Below are positions 33,851 through 44,023 of a stretch of 64,000 nucleotides of DNA, piece by piece; the first letter of the stretch is position 1; the number at the start of each line of letters is the position of its first letter. The notes under the pieces were generated by a model. The model was not told the DNA's origin, did not search any database, and saw only the letters and a program-made list of their open reading frames with translations. The position numbers and the translations under genes are program-made. This stretch comes from Patagioenas fasciata (Eukaryota; Chordata; Aves; Columbiformes; Columbidae). The stretch spans positions 71,445 through 135,444 of the forward strand of contig NC_092541.1 in the NCBI RefSeq assembly GCF_037038585.1, given 5' to 3'.

Positions 33851-34830
33851 GCCGGACGCCCCTCCGCACCCCCGAGCCACCCCCCCGGCGAGGCCGCCGC
33901 CGACCCCCGGCCGTCGGTCCCGCGGCCCGGGCGGGCCCGTGGCTGCCCCGGGAGACGGCCCAACGCCCGGGTCCTCCCGACCGGGCCCCTGCCTCCGGGG
34001 GGGCGGCCCCGGGGGGTGGCGAGCGCCGTGGGGTGGGGAGCGCCGGGCGGGGGGGTCCCAGGGACGCGGAGCAGGGGCATGCGGGGGGTCCCGGGCAGGG
34101 GGCGAGCCGCGGCACCGCATCAATCACCGCCCGCCCCGCCCCGCCCGCGCTGACTGACGTGTCGGCGGCCAATAGAGCGAGCCCATGCCCCACGTTCAGC
34201 CAATGGAGACGGGGGAGGGCGGAAGGTGCCCACTTCAAGGCTGGTTGAGCGGCGCAGGTAGGTGTGGGGTGCGGTGCTGTCCGTGCGGGGCGGCCCGGGA
34301 GGTCCGCAGCGGGGGGGGGGTCTGTCCGGGGCGCTTCGCCCGCGGCGCTTCGCCCGCGGGTCGCGCCAGGCCGGGTCGCGCGCTGCCTCTCCCCGCCGTG
34401 GTCCCGCAACTTGACTGTGGGGGCCGGGCCGCGGCGGGGCTGGGGGGGGGGGAGCGGCGCCTCCCGCGGTCGCCCGGGCAAGTTGGCGGCCGGGGCTCGC
34501 CGCAGGGGGGGCGGCCCGACCGCAGGGCCCGGGGCGCCAGGGAGAGCTCCGCCCCGCCGCGCTGCCCGGGGGGGCCGGGCCGGCTCCGTGCGGAGTGGGG
34601 ACCCCCCCACCCCTCCCGCCCCTGGCCTCCATTTTAGCCTGGGGAAGCGAGGCCGGGCCTGGAGGGGCTTCTAGAAGGATCCGGGGGTGGGAGCCCCCCG
34701 CGCCCCCGGCCTGCGGGCGCCGCCGGGCCCTGTCCCCGTCGGCCGGCCCGGGGCGGGATGGAGGTAAGGGGGGGGTCTGGAAGAGCCGGGCTTGTGTGGG
34801 CTCTGCCCCCTCTCTGCTGACAGCCCTTTT
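33850..34830. promoter_or_regulatory. CpG island with NF-Y, Sp1 and CRE-like sites (orphan promoter)
   Basis: A CpG-dense block. GC boxes lie around 34130-34150, a TGACGT half-CRE at 34155-34160, and two CCAAT boxes at 34169-34173 and 34200-34204, 31 bp (about three helical turns) apart, a typical NF-Y arrangement. This predicts a transcription start shortly after 34205 on the + strand. A CCTCCATTTT YY1-like motif lies near 34627. Which gene it serves is not clear: it may be an alternative upstream promoter of KANSL1 or the start of a separate, perhaps noncoding, transcript. Confidence 0.7.
34230..34763 (+). other. Candidate first exon from the orphan CpG island
   Basis: Downstream of the CCAAT pair there are two good donors: CGCAG|GTAGGT after 34257 and ATGGAG|GTAAGG after 34763. 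The second would leave an unusually short 81-bp intron before the pyrimidine-rich acceptor at 34831-34844. The 5' limit is a guess from the promoter elements. No product identified. Confidence 0.35.
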
Positions 34831-34844
34831 TTTTTTATCCCCAG

Positions 34845-34997
34845 GCCCCAGATTTTTTCACCTCAAATAAATCAATAAGAAACTTCTGGACCTCGCAGGC
34901 GTCGGCAGAGGCTGGAAGGATCCAGAGGCCGTCCCCCCCGTGCTGACTGCCTGGACCGCAGGTGGCAAGGATGGGCCTGGCCAAGATGCCCGGCGAG
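34845..34997 (+). other. Candidate second exon of an unassigned transcript
   Basis: The acceptor is a T10 tract followed by ATCCCCAG, and the donor is GGCGAG|GTACGG. The exon contains an ATG in strong Kozak context (AAGGATGG, 34971) that opens MGLAKMPGE and leaves in phase 0. If joined to the ATGGAG donor at 34763, it would instead give a 35-codon frame starting MEAPDFFTSNKSIRNFW and ending at a stop within the exon. I recognise neither protein. It may simply be a 5' UTR exon with upstream ORFs. Confidence 0.35.
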
Positions 34998-37900
34998 GTA
35001 CGGTGTCCCGCTCTTCCCCTTCCCCACTGGTGAGGCCAAGCTCTGGGTCTCGGCGCCGCTGCGCTGGCCAGGTCGGGCACACGGAGCTGCGTTTGCGGGC
35101 AGTGTTTTAGTTCTGACGGTGTGGGATGAATCTGGAGCCATGCATGTAGTTTCTTGATTAATGTGTAACTTTAAAATGGAGGTTTGGGAATACAGCTGAA
35201 AATGTGGATTCTCATCCCGTGTGTGTACAGGGTGTTTCCAAAACCATTTCCTTGCCCGTATGTAGGGAATGATGTGTAGCCTCCCCTTGAGAGCGTGTGT
35301 TAGGTATTTCCTGGTATTACTTGTCCTTGTGTGCAACAGTATCGAGGCATCAAGGTGTGACGCCCAGAAAAGGAACGATCTACTTTTGGTTGTTTGGTTT
35401 TTTTTTACCTTATTGCTTGTGTTCTTAAACCACATCAATCAGATCCTTTTTACTTGTTCATGTAATCTGGCTTATATATGTATTTATAAGATTTAGAGAG
35501 TTTTGCGTGTGCCTGCCAGGATGGTTGTAGCTTTGTCCTGTGAAAACTTAAAGTGTAAACCTGGGTTTTCATGCTCACATTTCCGTGCCTTGGCTTCCTT
35601 CCCCGTGTGTAAAGTGGCCTTAGTGATTCTGGGTCTGGAGTGGAAGGCAGCAAGGGATTGCTAATACTTATTTTGAAAAGTCATCTCATCTTGCTAATGT
35701 TATTACAGGTTTAGAATTGTGTCCTAAACACTTGGGTACAGCAATCAAGTTCTGTGAAGGTACATAAAACCTAAAGGGAAGTGCTAAAGAAAAGGATATT
35801 TCCCTCTTTTTGTAAATCTACAAGACAAAGCAGCCTGACTTTATGTCAATTATGTAGGCTGAATTTGGACAAATTCCCTTGTAATGGGAACACTGAAAAT
35901 CTTTACTGAGCCCTTTCACACTGACCTTGGAAAAATCTGCTCCGGTATCTGATCTCCAGCTGGCTAACACAACTGTAAAGGCTGTTATTCTGCATATACA
36001 TAGTAACAATAAGTTGTTGTGTAGGTTTTAAAAAGGAATTAACGCTCCCTGTTACAGATGTTGGAGGTTATCACTAAATTTCTTGGAAGTCTGTGTTCTA
36101 ACAACTCCTGCTGGAAGTGGCAGGAAGTCAGCAGGTAATTTATCTGGAAACTGGTCCTTGTTTTCAGAGTGCCAGAGGCTGATGTATTGGCTAAATGGGG
36201 GTTTAGTATATGGCTGTGTGGAGCTTGACACCCCTATGGATACTGGCGTGGCCCTTGGGTCTTGTCTGCTGGTGCAAATGCCAACTAATGAGGGTCTACA
36301 GCAGTCCGTGGTGGTATTGCTCTAACAAAATGTTCTGATGTAAAATGTAAGCTCGTTAGCCTGTGCTTCAGTCTGGAAAACCTGGAGGAGTAAAAGAGTA
36401 AAATGTAAGTGTTCAAGCCATTGTGAAATGGAGAGAGTGTCACTGCCTGGCTGCTGGAGAGAGCGCTGTTGCTTTGCACTTGCCAGGAGGCTGAAGGCAC
36501 CTGTGCTCTGGAATGGAGAGGGTCAGGGATGGGTACGGGGGAGGGTAACGCTGTGTCCTTTCTGCTTCCCACGGGCTGTCAGGAGCTGTGCTGTGGCAGC
36601 GGGTCACACCTGAGTCTGCTGAGGAGGATGTGTCGGACTGTCACATCCACTCAGCATTTACATGTAGAGGTGTTTACTTCTTGTGGCAAGATCTAGTTGG
36701 ACCGTGGTTTTTTGAATGTATGAGTGTGTCATCTCTTCCCGTGCCAATTGCTTTAAGCCTCTGATTAATATGTATTTGAGTGCTTTTGTATCCTGTATGC
36801 TGACTTCGACTCAAACTCTAGTGCCTAGTATTATTGTGACAGCTTGCAATGCTTTTTCATCATAGAAGAGAGCAACTCTGTTATTGCCCTTAAGTTTTAT
36901 AAAGCTCTTTACCTGCAAATTCTCAGAGGGGACGGAGGGTTTCTGAGAGCGGAGGAGCAGGAAGGTTGGCCTAGTCCTTCTCATCTAATGGGTGCAATAA
37001 GAAAACTGGCAGACTCTGCTGCTCTGGAGCCCTCTGTGCTGTGGTGCGGCCACAGAAATGGGGGACTCGCCGCCTTTTTACTCTCGCCGCCGCTTCCCTG
37101 CAGTTCTCCTGCACTAGGCTTGTCATAGTAAGTGTTTTTGATAAGGATAGCATGTAGGGACTTGGCTTTTTCCGCCTATGATGTTTGATGCCTGCCCGTG
37201 CTGCTGAGGGTTTGAAGGCAGGTGAATTTGGCCAGGACTGAGGAATTCGTGTGAAGCCCTGAAAGTTGGGGCTCAGAGACTTGCAGATTGTGTTATCTCT
37301 GGAACAGAAGCTCTCAGAGCAGAGCTCTGATCTCAAGGTGCTAGGTGCATGACCAGAGCATGACCAGAGTAAATAATCTCTTATCCTGGTTATTGGCTAT
37401 GTTGTGATCTGGTTAAACTGCTGCTTTAGTTTGGGATTAAACTGAACAATAAGCAGCTACCAATAGAGCAGTATTTTTTTTTTCCTGGAGTTGGGAAATC
37501 CAAACAGCAATAGAATTGTTCTGAGTGCCACACAGCAGAAACAGAAACTGATTCTACTGACAGTGAATCTGAGAAAAGCTATGTGAAAAAGAGGCCTCTA
37601 ATGTTAGTTAACAGACAGTGGCTCTTAAAACCGGTGTTCATCTTGCTTGTGGCAGAGGCTTTTGCATCCCAGTGTCAGCAGCGACGGGAGTCGTGGGAGG
37701 TCTCAGGTTTGCTGCTGACTCATGAGAGGGAGTGTGGGGTGCAGGATTTGGTGCAAGTTGAATCTATGAAGATGTTCTGTGAGCCTTAGCCATGACTCGT
37801 GAGTAAAGTACATCAAGACTTCACAGCTGGAAGGCGGAGGAGAGGTTGAGCTGCGCAGCAGGTATGAATCTGGTCTCCCTCCCAGCCCCGTGCTGCCGGT

Positions 37901-40380
37901 AGCGTAACTGTGCTTGTTACCAGTTGCTGGGTTCCTAATTCCTGTAACTTTTCTTTATGTGAAAACTGGTTGATTTACTTTGTTTGTCAGACAGTGGAAC
38001 TGAATGTCACTGGTAGCAGTGGAAGCACAAGTGTGAAATGTCTATGCTCTAACTATATAAAACCCATGAAGTGTTTTTCAGACTTGAGATTTGAAAGGGT
38101 TTTCCCCTAAAACTCAGTGAGCGTATGTCTCATGGTTTTATAAGACATGGGCTTTTACATAGTGTAGGATCACGTTTCCCCTTCTTCTCCTTCCCCTTTT
38201 TTCTTTTTTTGCCTCCTCTTTTCCCATGATATAACTACCTATAACCTGAAATGAAAGCAGTGCAACTTTTAAATGTGTGCCATCACCTAACTTATTCTGC
38301 TATTCATGGGTGTTTTATTTTACCACTTCTATCATTAAATGTCTGGGAACATATAGTGTGCTCTGCACAAAGCATACTGATTTCCCTAAAGAAGCATTGC
38401 CTTAATTCCTGCCATCGTGGTGGATCTTAAGCAAATACCCAAGAAAACTGATAGCGTCTGAGGCTTATTCTTGTACCTCTTGTGCAGTTTCATATGTGTG
38501 TTTTGGATGGATCTAAGCCAACGTGATAATACTGTTGGCAATTGATGGGGACCTACATGATGCAGGGTTATAACTAAATGTACATTTGGGTGCTTTACCC
38601 TCTGCAAGTTGATAAAACCTGGCTACTGGCCCCCAGCTAGACTAACAGCTTAAAAACTGAGGGTGCTTTACTGTGAGTACTTAGCTTGCTGTTCTTCTTT
38701 GGAAAATACTTCACTGTATTCCTCACACTGGTACAAACAGAAGTTCCCACGAGGACTTCGGGAGGTTGGGCCTTTCTGCACAATGTGGAGGGGAAAAAAA
38801 AGCCATAGGTATTTGCGATGCTGTGCGGTCTTGTGTCCTGGCTTCCTGAAGAGCTGCCCAAGTGTGGTGGGGAGGGATGGATCGGGGAAAGCATGAAGCT
38901 GCTGTAGGATTTCATGATGCGACCATCTTTCAGAAGCGGTGTGTCTGTTACCCTTAGGAATATAATATATTCTCCCTGTGACCTGGTTCTGTGCTGGATG
39001 TGGGGTTGCTGATAACACTGTCCTGATGTCCTTTTTGGCACTGTTTCATCGTTGACTTAAAGCCCTGTTCCAGGTCCTGAGACCTTTTTTCTCTTTCCAA
39101 GGTACTGCATGAAATTGCTGCAGCTGGATACCTGGTGTTCATAGGTGGCCTTCAAGGTGGCCCTTGAAAAGAATAATGCAGTGTGTTGCCCATGGATTTC
39201 CTGATCCCAAAACCAGCTGTAATCACAATTCCGTGGCAAGATTTGTTAAGTGCTATGTTGTATTTTAAAGACCAAATAGTATTAAATGCTTTTTCAGGGA
39301 GGGGAGCATTGTTCGTCTGCTTTTGCGGTGGTAGGATTTGAAGCAAGAGGAGGAAGAAAAACTTGCCTGCATGTGCTGCATAATCCAGATCAGGATTGCT
39401 CATACTGGCTATGGAAATTGTATCATAAGTTTCACCTCATTCTGCAGTCGAGACAGTACAACTGTTATTTTTTGCTCTAAAGCCAGGTCCCTAGGGCAAA
39501 GACTACTCTCTCATGGTGTATCACAGCATGCACTGCTGTAGCTTTTTCCCTTTGCAGACAAATAATGGTATAAAGTGCTTTTTTATTGGCATAACTGCAT
39601 TCCCACTGTAGAGGCAGCACAGCTATAGCGAGGGGAAAGTAACCAGCTGTCTGCAATAGATATCAAATCAAAATTGACACGCAGGCTCGCCTGAGCAGGA
39701 GAGTGCTTTTGCCTGGCAGTGATACTGAGCGGTTTTGTCTCAACTGGGACGTCATGCTGAACGTGCACCCCTTGGCTCCAGCGCACAGGGATCGATCGGC
39801 CTTACCCTCACGCAAGTGGCAAAACTGAAGGTCGAAGAGGTGAAATAGCTGCTGCAGTCGCACTTTTTTTCTTTCCGCCTCTGCTGCCTCTCAGCATGTT
39901 GTGTGCATGTAGCGAGATAGAATTTGTCACAGGGCTGTGAGAGCGTCCTTATGGTGGTTTGAGAAACCCTGTTTGCTGGGGTGCAGGTCGCGCTCCTGAG
40001 GCTGCCAGCCCAGGATCTCCTTGCGGCGGTTGCTGCAGAGTGGTTGGCGCTGGTGGCAGCGGGAGCGCGGGAGCCGTCGGGACCGATGCGCCAGGGGGCC
40101 GTGCGGCCAGGGCTGCGTTTTGCAGTAACGCTTCTCGGAGCTATGCTGGCTTTGGGTGTTTTGGGGTACTCTGGATTTAGGGACTTAAATGGGACTCTTG
40201 AGCAGAATTTTTGGGGGGTAAAACTGGAGAGTCTGACAGAGGAAATGTGAAATGAGCCAGTAAAAAGCTCCTGGGACTGCAGATGGAGATGGAAGAGGGA
40301 GATGTATTGTTTTGTGGGGCAGCCACTTAAAACGGTGGAAGCTTTTCTGCAGGGATATCGAAAAGTATTGGTTTTGAGCA
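34998..40380. other. Intergenic or first-intron sequence between the two CpG islands
   Basis: No exon, repeat family or RNA gene could be supported. If the orphan island is an upstream KANSL1 promoter, this stretch is intronic. Confidence 0.55.
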
Positions 40381-40436
40381 GGGCAGCAGCAGCGGGGCAG
40401 CGGCAGCAGCAGGGCGGCAGCGGCAGCAGCAGCGGG
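40381..40436. repeat. GCAGCA/GCGGCA-rich imperfect trinucleotide tract
   Basis: Interspersed GCA and GGC triplets (GGGCAGCAGCAGCGGGGCAG and so on) lie at the left edge of the KANSL1 CpG island. The purity is low, so large expansion is unlikely. Confidence 0.75.
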
Positions 40437-41760
40437 ACAAGGTTCCGCGGCTCGGCCGGGCCCGCGGCGGCACGTGGCGGGAAGCGTGTGCGGGGACTAC
40501 ACCTCCCGGCGTGCCCCGCGCGGTGCCGCGGAGCCCCGCCCTTCAGCGGGGCCGAATGCGCCTGCGCGCTGCGGGGCGGGCGCCCCCTGGCGGCCGGCGG
40601 TAGGGAAGCAGCCGCCCACAGCGGCGTACGCGGCGGCCGGACAAAAGGCGACGAGTCCGCCCCGCCCCTGTGCTCCCCCCCCGGCGGCGGACGCCCCTCC
40701 CGCACTGCAGCTCCTCCGCGCGGCGGGAGCTCGGCGGGGCCCCCTGGCTGCGGGCGGGCGGCGGACGCGGTGCGCGCGGCAGCCAGGTGGGGCGCTGCGG
40801 CGTCCCCCTCCTCCTTCCCCCCCCCCGCCGGTGCATTCTCCGGCTGACGGGAGGGGGAGGGCAGAGAAGGAGCCCGGCCGCCATTTTCCGAGCCGCGCCG
40901 CCGCCGCGCTCGCCCGGAGCGGGGGGGAGCGGGGGGAAGAAGAAAAGCGCCGCAGCGTCCGCTCCGCCGCTCGCCGGGCCCGCCCCGCCGCCGCCCAGCG
41001 CTCCGAGCCGGGGGTGGGGGGGCCGCTTCCCCCCCCCCCCGCCCGCCCCAGCCCGGACTGCGGTCGCCGCTCTGCGCCCGCCGAGGGAGACGGGCGAGCC
41101 CATCCCCCCTGCCGCCGGGGCGGGCCCGAGCGGGCGGGGGGGGGCGCCGGGGCTGCGGCCGGGGCTGGCGGCGCCCGCCCCGGTTGCGGCGCCGCGGCTG
41201 CTCCTCGGCCGGGGCTTGTTTGCAAACTGCGCCCATTTTGTGGGGGGCCGAGCCCGCCCGGACCGCGCTCGCCGCTCGTCACGTGGTAGGTGCTGCTCGC
41301 CCCGCGCCGCTACGCGCCCCGCGCCTCCCCAGCCGCCCCTTTGTTAGCGCCGCCGCGCCCCGCCGGGCCCCGCTGCGGGGCGGCCGCCGCGCCCCAACTT
41401 CTCCGCCCGGCGGGAGGTGGCTCCCCCGCACCCTTTCCCCCCCCTCCCTCGGTGCTGGGGAAAGTGCGGGGGTCGTGGTGGGGGAACCGGGGACGGGCTG
41501 ACCCTGCGGCCCATTTTCCCCCCACCGCCGCCCCCGGTGCTGCGGCTGACTCGGGCGGGGTGGGGGGAATGGCGCCACTTTAAATTGAAATCTCCGCCCT
41601 GCTGGTGCCCGGGTGGGCGGCGGGGTCCCGCCGGGCCGGGCCGGGGCCCGTCACGTGGGCGGCGGTGCCGCGGCGGCGGAGCCTGGGCCCGCTCCCCCGG
41701 GAGGGCCCGCGGGGCGGGGGGGGTGTCGCCCCTCCCGAGCCTGTAGGGGGGACACGCGAA
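40430..41760 (+). promoter_or_regulatory. KANSL1: KANSL1 CpG-island promoter
   Basis: A very CpG-rich block without a TATA box. Visible sites: a ZNF143/THAP11-type ACTACACCTCCCGGCGTGCC at 40496-40515, an NRF1-like TGCGCCTGCGCG at 40557-40568, a YY1-like GCCGCCATTTTCC at about 40877-40889, and CACGTG E-boxes at 40471-40476, 41280-41285 and 41652-41657. The last two share a TCACGTGG core. These are typical of broad housekeeping promoters. It is the nearest strong promoter upstream of KANSL1 exon 2 on the same strand. Long open frames across it, including a 494-codon minus-strand one, reflect the scarcity of stop codons in GC-rich DNA. Confidence 0.8.
40880..41285 (+). other. KANSL1: Candidate KANSL1 noncoding exon 1
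   Basis: In mammals KANSL1 exon 1 is untranslated. The best donor within the island is CACGTG|GTAGGT after 41285, which would splice to the exon 2 acceptor at 48854. The start is only estimated from the YY1-like motif, which often sits just downstream of a transcription start. RNA data would be needed to place the ends. Confidence 0.45.
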
Positions 41761-43020
41761 GTTTTAAAAGTAAACAGAAAAAACCAAAAATTGCATAACC
41801 TTAACGCGTGTACGGGAGCAGCTCCTCTGTCCCGGATCTGCCCGGGAAACGTGACCGTAGGGGGCTCCGGTAGTCCCGGCGGCTCCCGGCGCTGTCACCG
41901 GTGTCTGCGTGTGGGAACCCAGGATGTGTCACGGGGCGCTTTCCGCCTTCTCTGGGGGTATATAAAATAACGTATTTTTTTCATGTGGGTTTGAGCTGCT
42001 AAACCATTTTCCTGTATTTATTTTCTTTTTTGTTTTGTTCTCCGAACCGGCCCTGCCGATCCGGAATTATTTTTCTCAAAACAAGCTGGAAGAGCACAGC
42101 TATCCTGAAATGCTTTCCGTGATCCGTACGTGTGTTTATTTCCATCACGGGATTAGCATCTTCCAGAAATTTGCCTCCTTTTGGCTATAAATCGGGGTCA
42201 TGTAAAAGGAAGAATACAGCGGCCAAAGTTTTTGAAAATTAGCTTTGTTTTCTACAAAAAAAGACCCACCCAGACCATTTTTACAAACCGAGGTGTCATC
42301 TCTCTGCTTGTTAAATTTGTGTGCAGGTACTAGAGATTATATTGCCTGTTACGTAAAATGCACTTGAATGACAAACTGTAGTTTTCTATGTAACCAGTCA
42401 GGATATGTGAGGAGCTGCAGGTTTTTTATTTGTTTTGACTGACCATTACATTTTGAACTGGCTTGGGCCATGTCTGTGTTCACAGTTACATCATGTCATG
42501 TGTTGTGTACAGTGTGATCTGTGCCTCTAAAAATAAGGTGAGGTAAAAGCCCATTTCTCCGAGGTAGGAAAGTAGGAGAGCGCTTCAGCCGTGGTCCTGC
42601 TGACAACGGGGATATGGAGCGCCTGAGGGGAGCGGTTGGGATGTTACGTGTGTGTGACTAAACCTCTGCCGTAGTTAGGAATCCAAGGATCTGTTTTTAT
42701 AGAAACGTTTTCTCTTTGAAACCCTATTTGTCCTTTTTATAGCCTTTGTTTTCATGGAGGAGCCTCTGATGCTCTTCCCCTGCTTTAGTGTAGTCTTCTT
42801 GAAATTTTATTCTGGAACAGGAGTGGTGCAGGTAGCAATGTTGTTCACTCTGATTATTTCTTTAATTGAGAAGCCAGCAGCCTTTTAAGTCACCGAAGGA
42901 GAAGAAGCAGCGGAGTGGACGCAGGGGCTGTAAAGGTGAAGCTGGGAAGGCCCTGAGCTGCCCGTGGGACCAGGATCCCGCGGCAACTTGGTTTTCCCTC
43001 CCGAGGTGTCTGTTGTTGGC

Positions 43021-43110
43021 CTGGCACACGCGCACACGGGATGGGCGCGCACATGGGATGGGCGCACACGCACAGGAGGTGGGCACACACACCCGAGATG
43101 GGCCCGTGCG
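43021..43110. repeat. Short degenerate GGGATGGGCGCACA repeat
   Basis: About four to five imperfect units of 16-20 bp built from CACACGGGATGGGCGCGCAC-like sequence. It is alternating purine/pyrimidine-rich, hence weakly Z-DNA-prone. Confidence 0.6.
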
Positions 43111-43933
43111 CGGTGGGGCGGGTGGTTTTTGGCGCAGGAGGGCTTTTTTTATTTTTGGGCAGCACAGCTGTGTGAGGCTCAGTGGATTGATAGGCTGCAG
43201 GAATGGTTAGTGGTGGAACTTGCTTATGATACTGTTACAGCTGATTTGTAATGATTTAGCAATGAGGATAACTTGCATTCCCTCAGAGGTGATAAAGCAG
43301 GAGATGACCAGGCAGATGTGACTCTGTGTTTCTTTTATGCTCATTTCCCTCCCCTTCTTTTTTGCCTTATTTTTTTTTAATGCTGTATTTGAGTCTGATT
43401 TGCTCTCAAGAGATCATACGGTAACTGGAGAGCTGATGAAATTCTGACATCGCGCAAGTCCAGGGTGAAAACTGAGTAGTTCTTTGACCAAAGTCACTTC
43501 CTTTGGCCCTGTTTGTAACTGTGTTTTGCCATTATCTAATGAACACTCTGAACAAAGACTCTGGAGTTTTAGCACTCCACCCTTCTTCTGCTCAGGCAGC
43601 AAGTGGTGTGTGTCCTTAGGAACCTGAAAGACTTTTCCAGGGAGGATAAGACTTAATGTATAGCAATGTAAAGATAAGGCCTGGGGACTTGTTAGGTCCT
43701 ACGGAGGCAGTGAAAGGGTAAAGCTTGGGGAGAGGTGGAGAAAGGGCGAGCAGCTTGTGTTCTGGTTTGTGGGCCTCCCCCCACTCCCCTTCCATCGAAT
43801 TTTCCTTTTCTGGAAAATTAGGTTTTTCTGTAACTGTTTTTGTGAGAGTAGGTCAGGATTATCTCTGCCCACGCTCATTTAACAGCACCCAATTTTGCAT
43901 TTTGTTAGTTTGGTCTTTTACTGGACTATGTAG

Positions 43934-44023
43934 GAAACAGGTGGACCAACTTCTGGCTAAATGGGAATGCAATTCAGCAGAAGTGTCTCAGGTGGCTCAC
44001 ATACTGATTAGAGCAAATAATAG
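43934..44023 (+). other. Unassigned exon-like segment in KANSL1 intron 1
   Basis: A pyrimidine-rich stretch and an acceptor (CTATGTAG, or GAAACAG seven bases later) precede an open block reading QVDQLLAKWECNSAEVSQ followed by VAHILIRANN. It ends at a consensus donor, ATAG|GTAAGT. I do not recognise the peptide. It could be an alternative 5' UTR exon of KANSL1 or a cryptic splice pair. Confidence 0.25.

Noticed and set aside
33338-34637. Several 150-280-codon open frames on both strands around 34 kb
   Set aside because: They overlap one another, run across a degenerate minisatellite and CpG island, and show no recognisable domain. I also considered RPRML here and saw no match.
39752-41236. 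494-codon minus-strand open frame over the KANSL1 CpG island
   Set aside because: Composition is dominated by Pro, Arg, Ala and Gly, and similar long frames exist in other frames of the same block. Stop codons are simply scarce in such GC-rich sequence.
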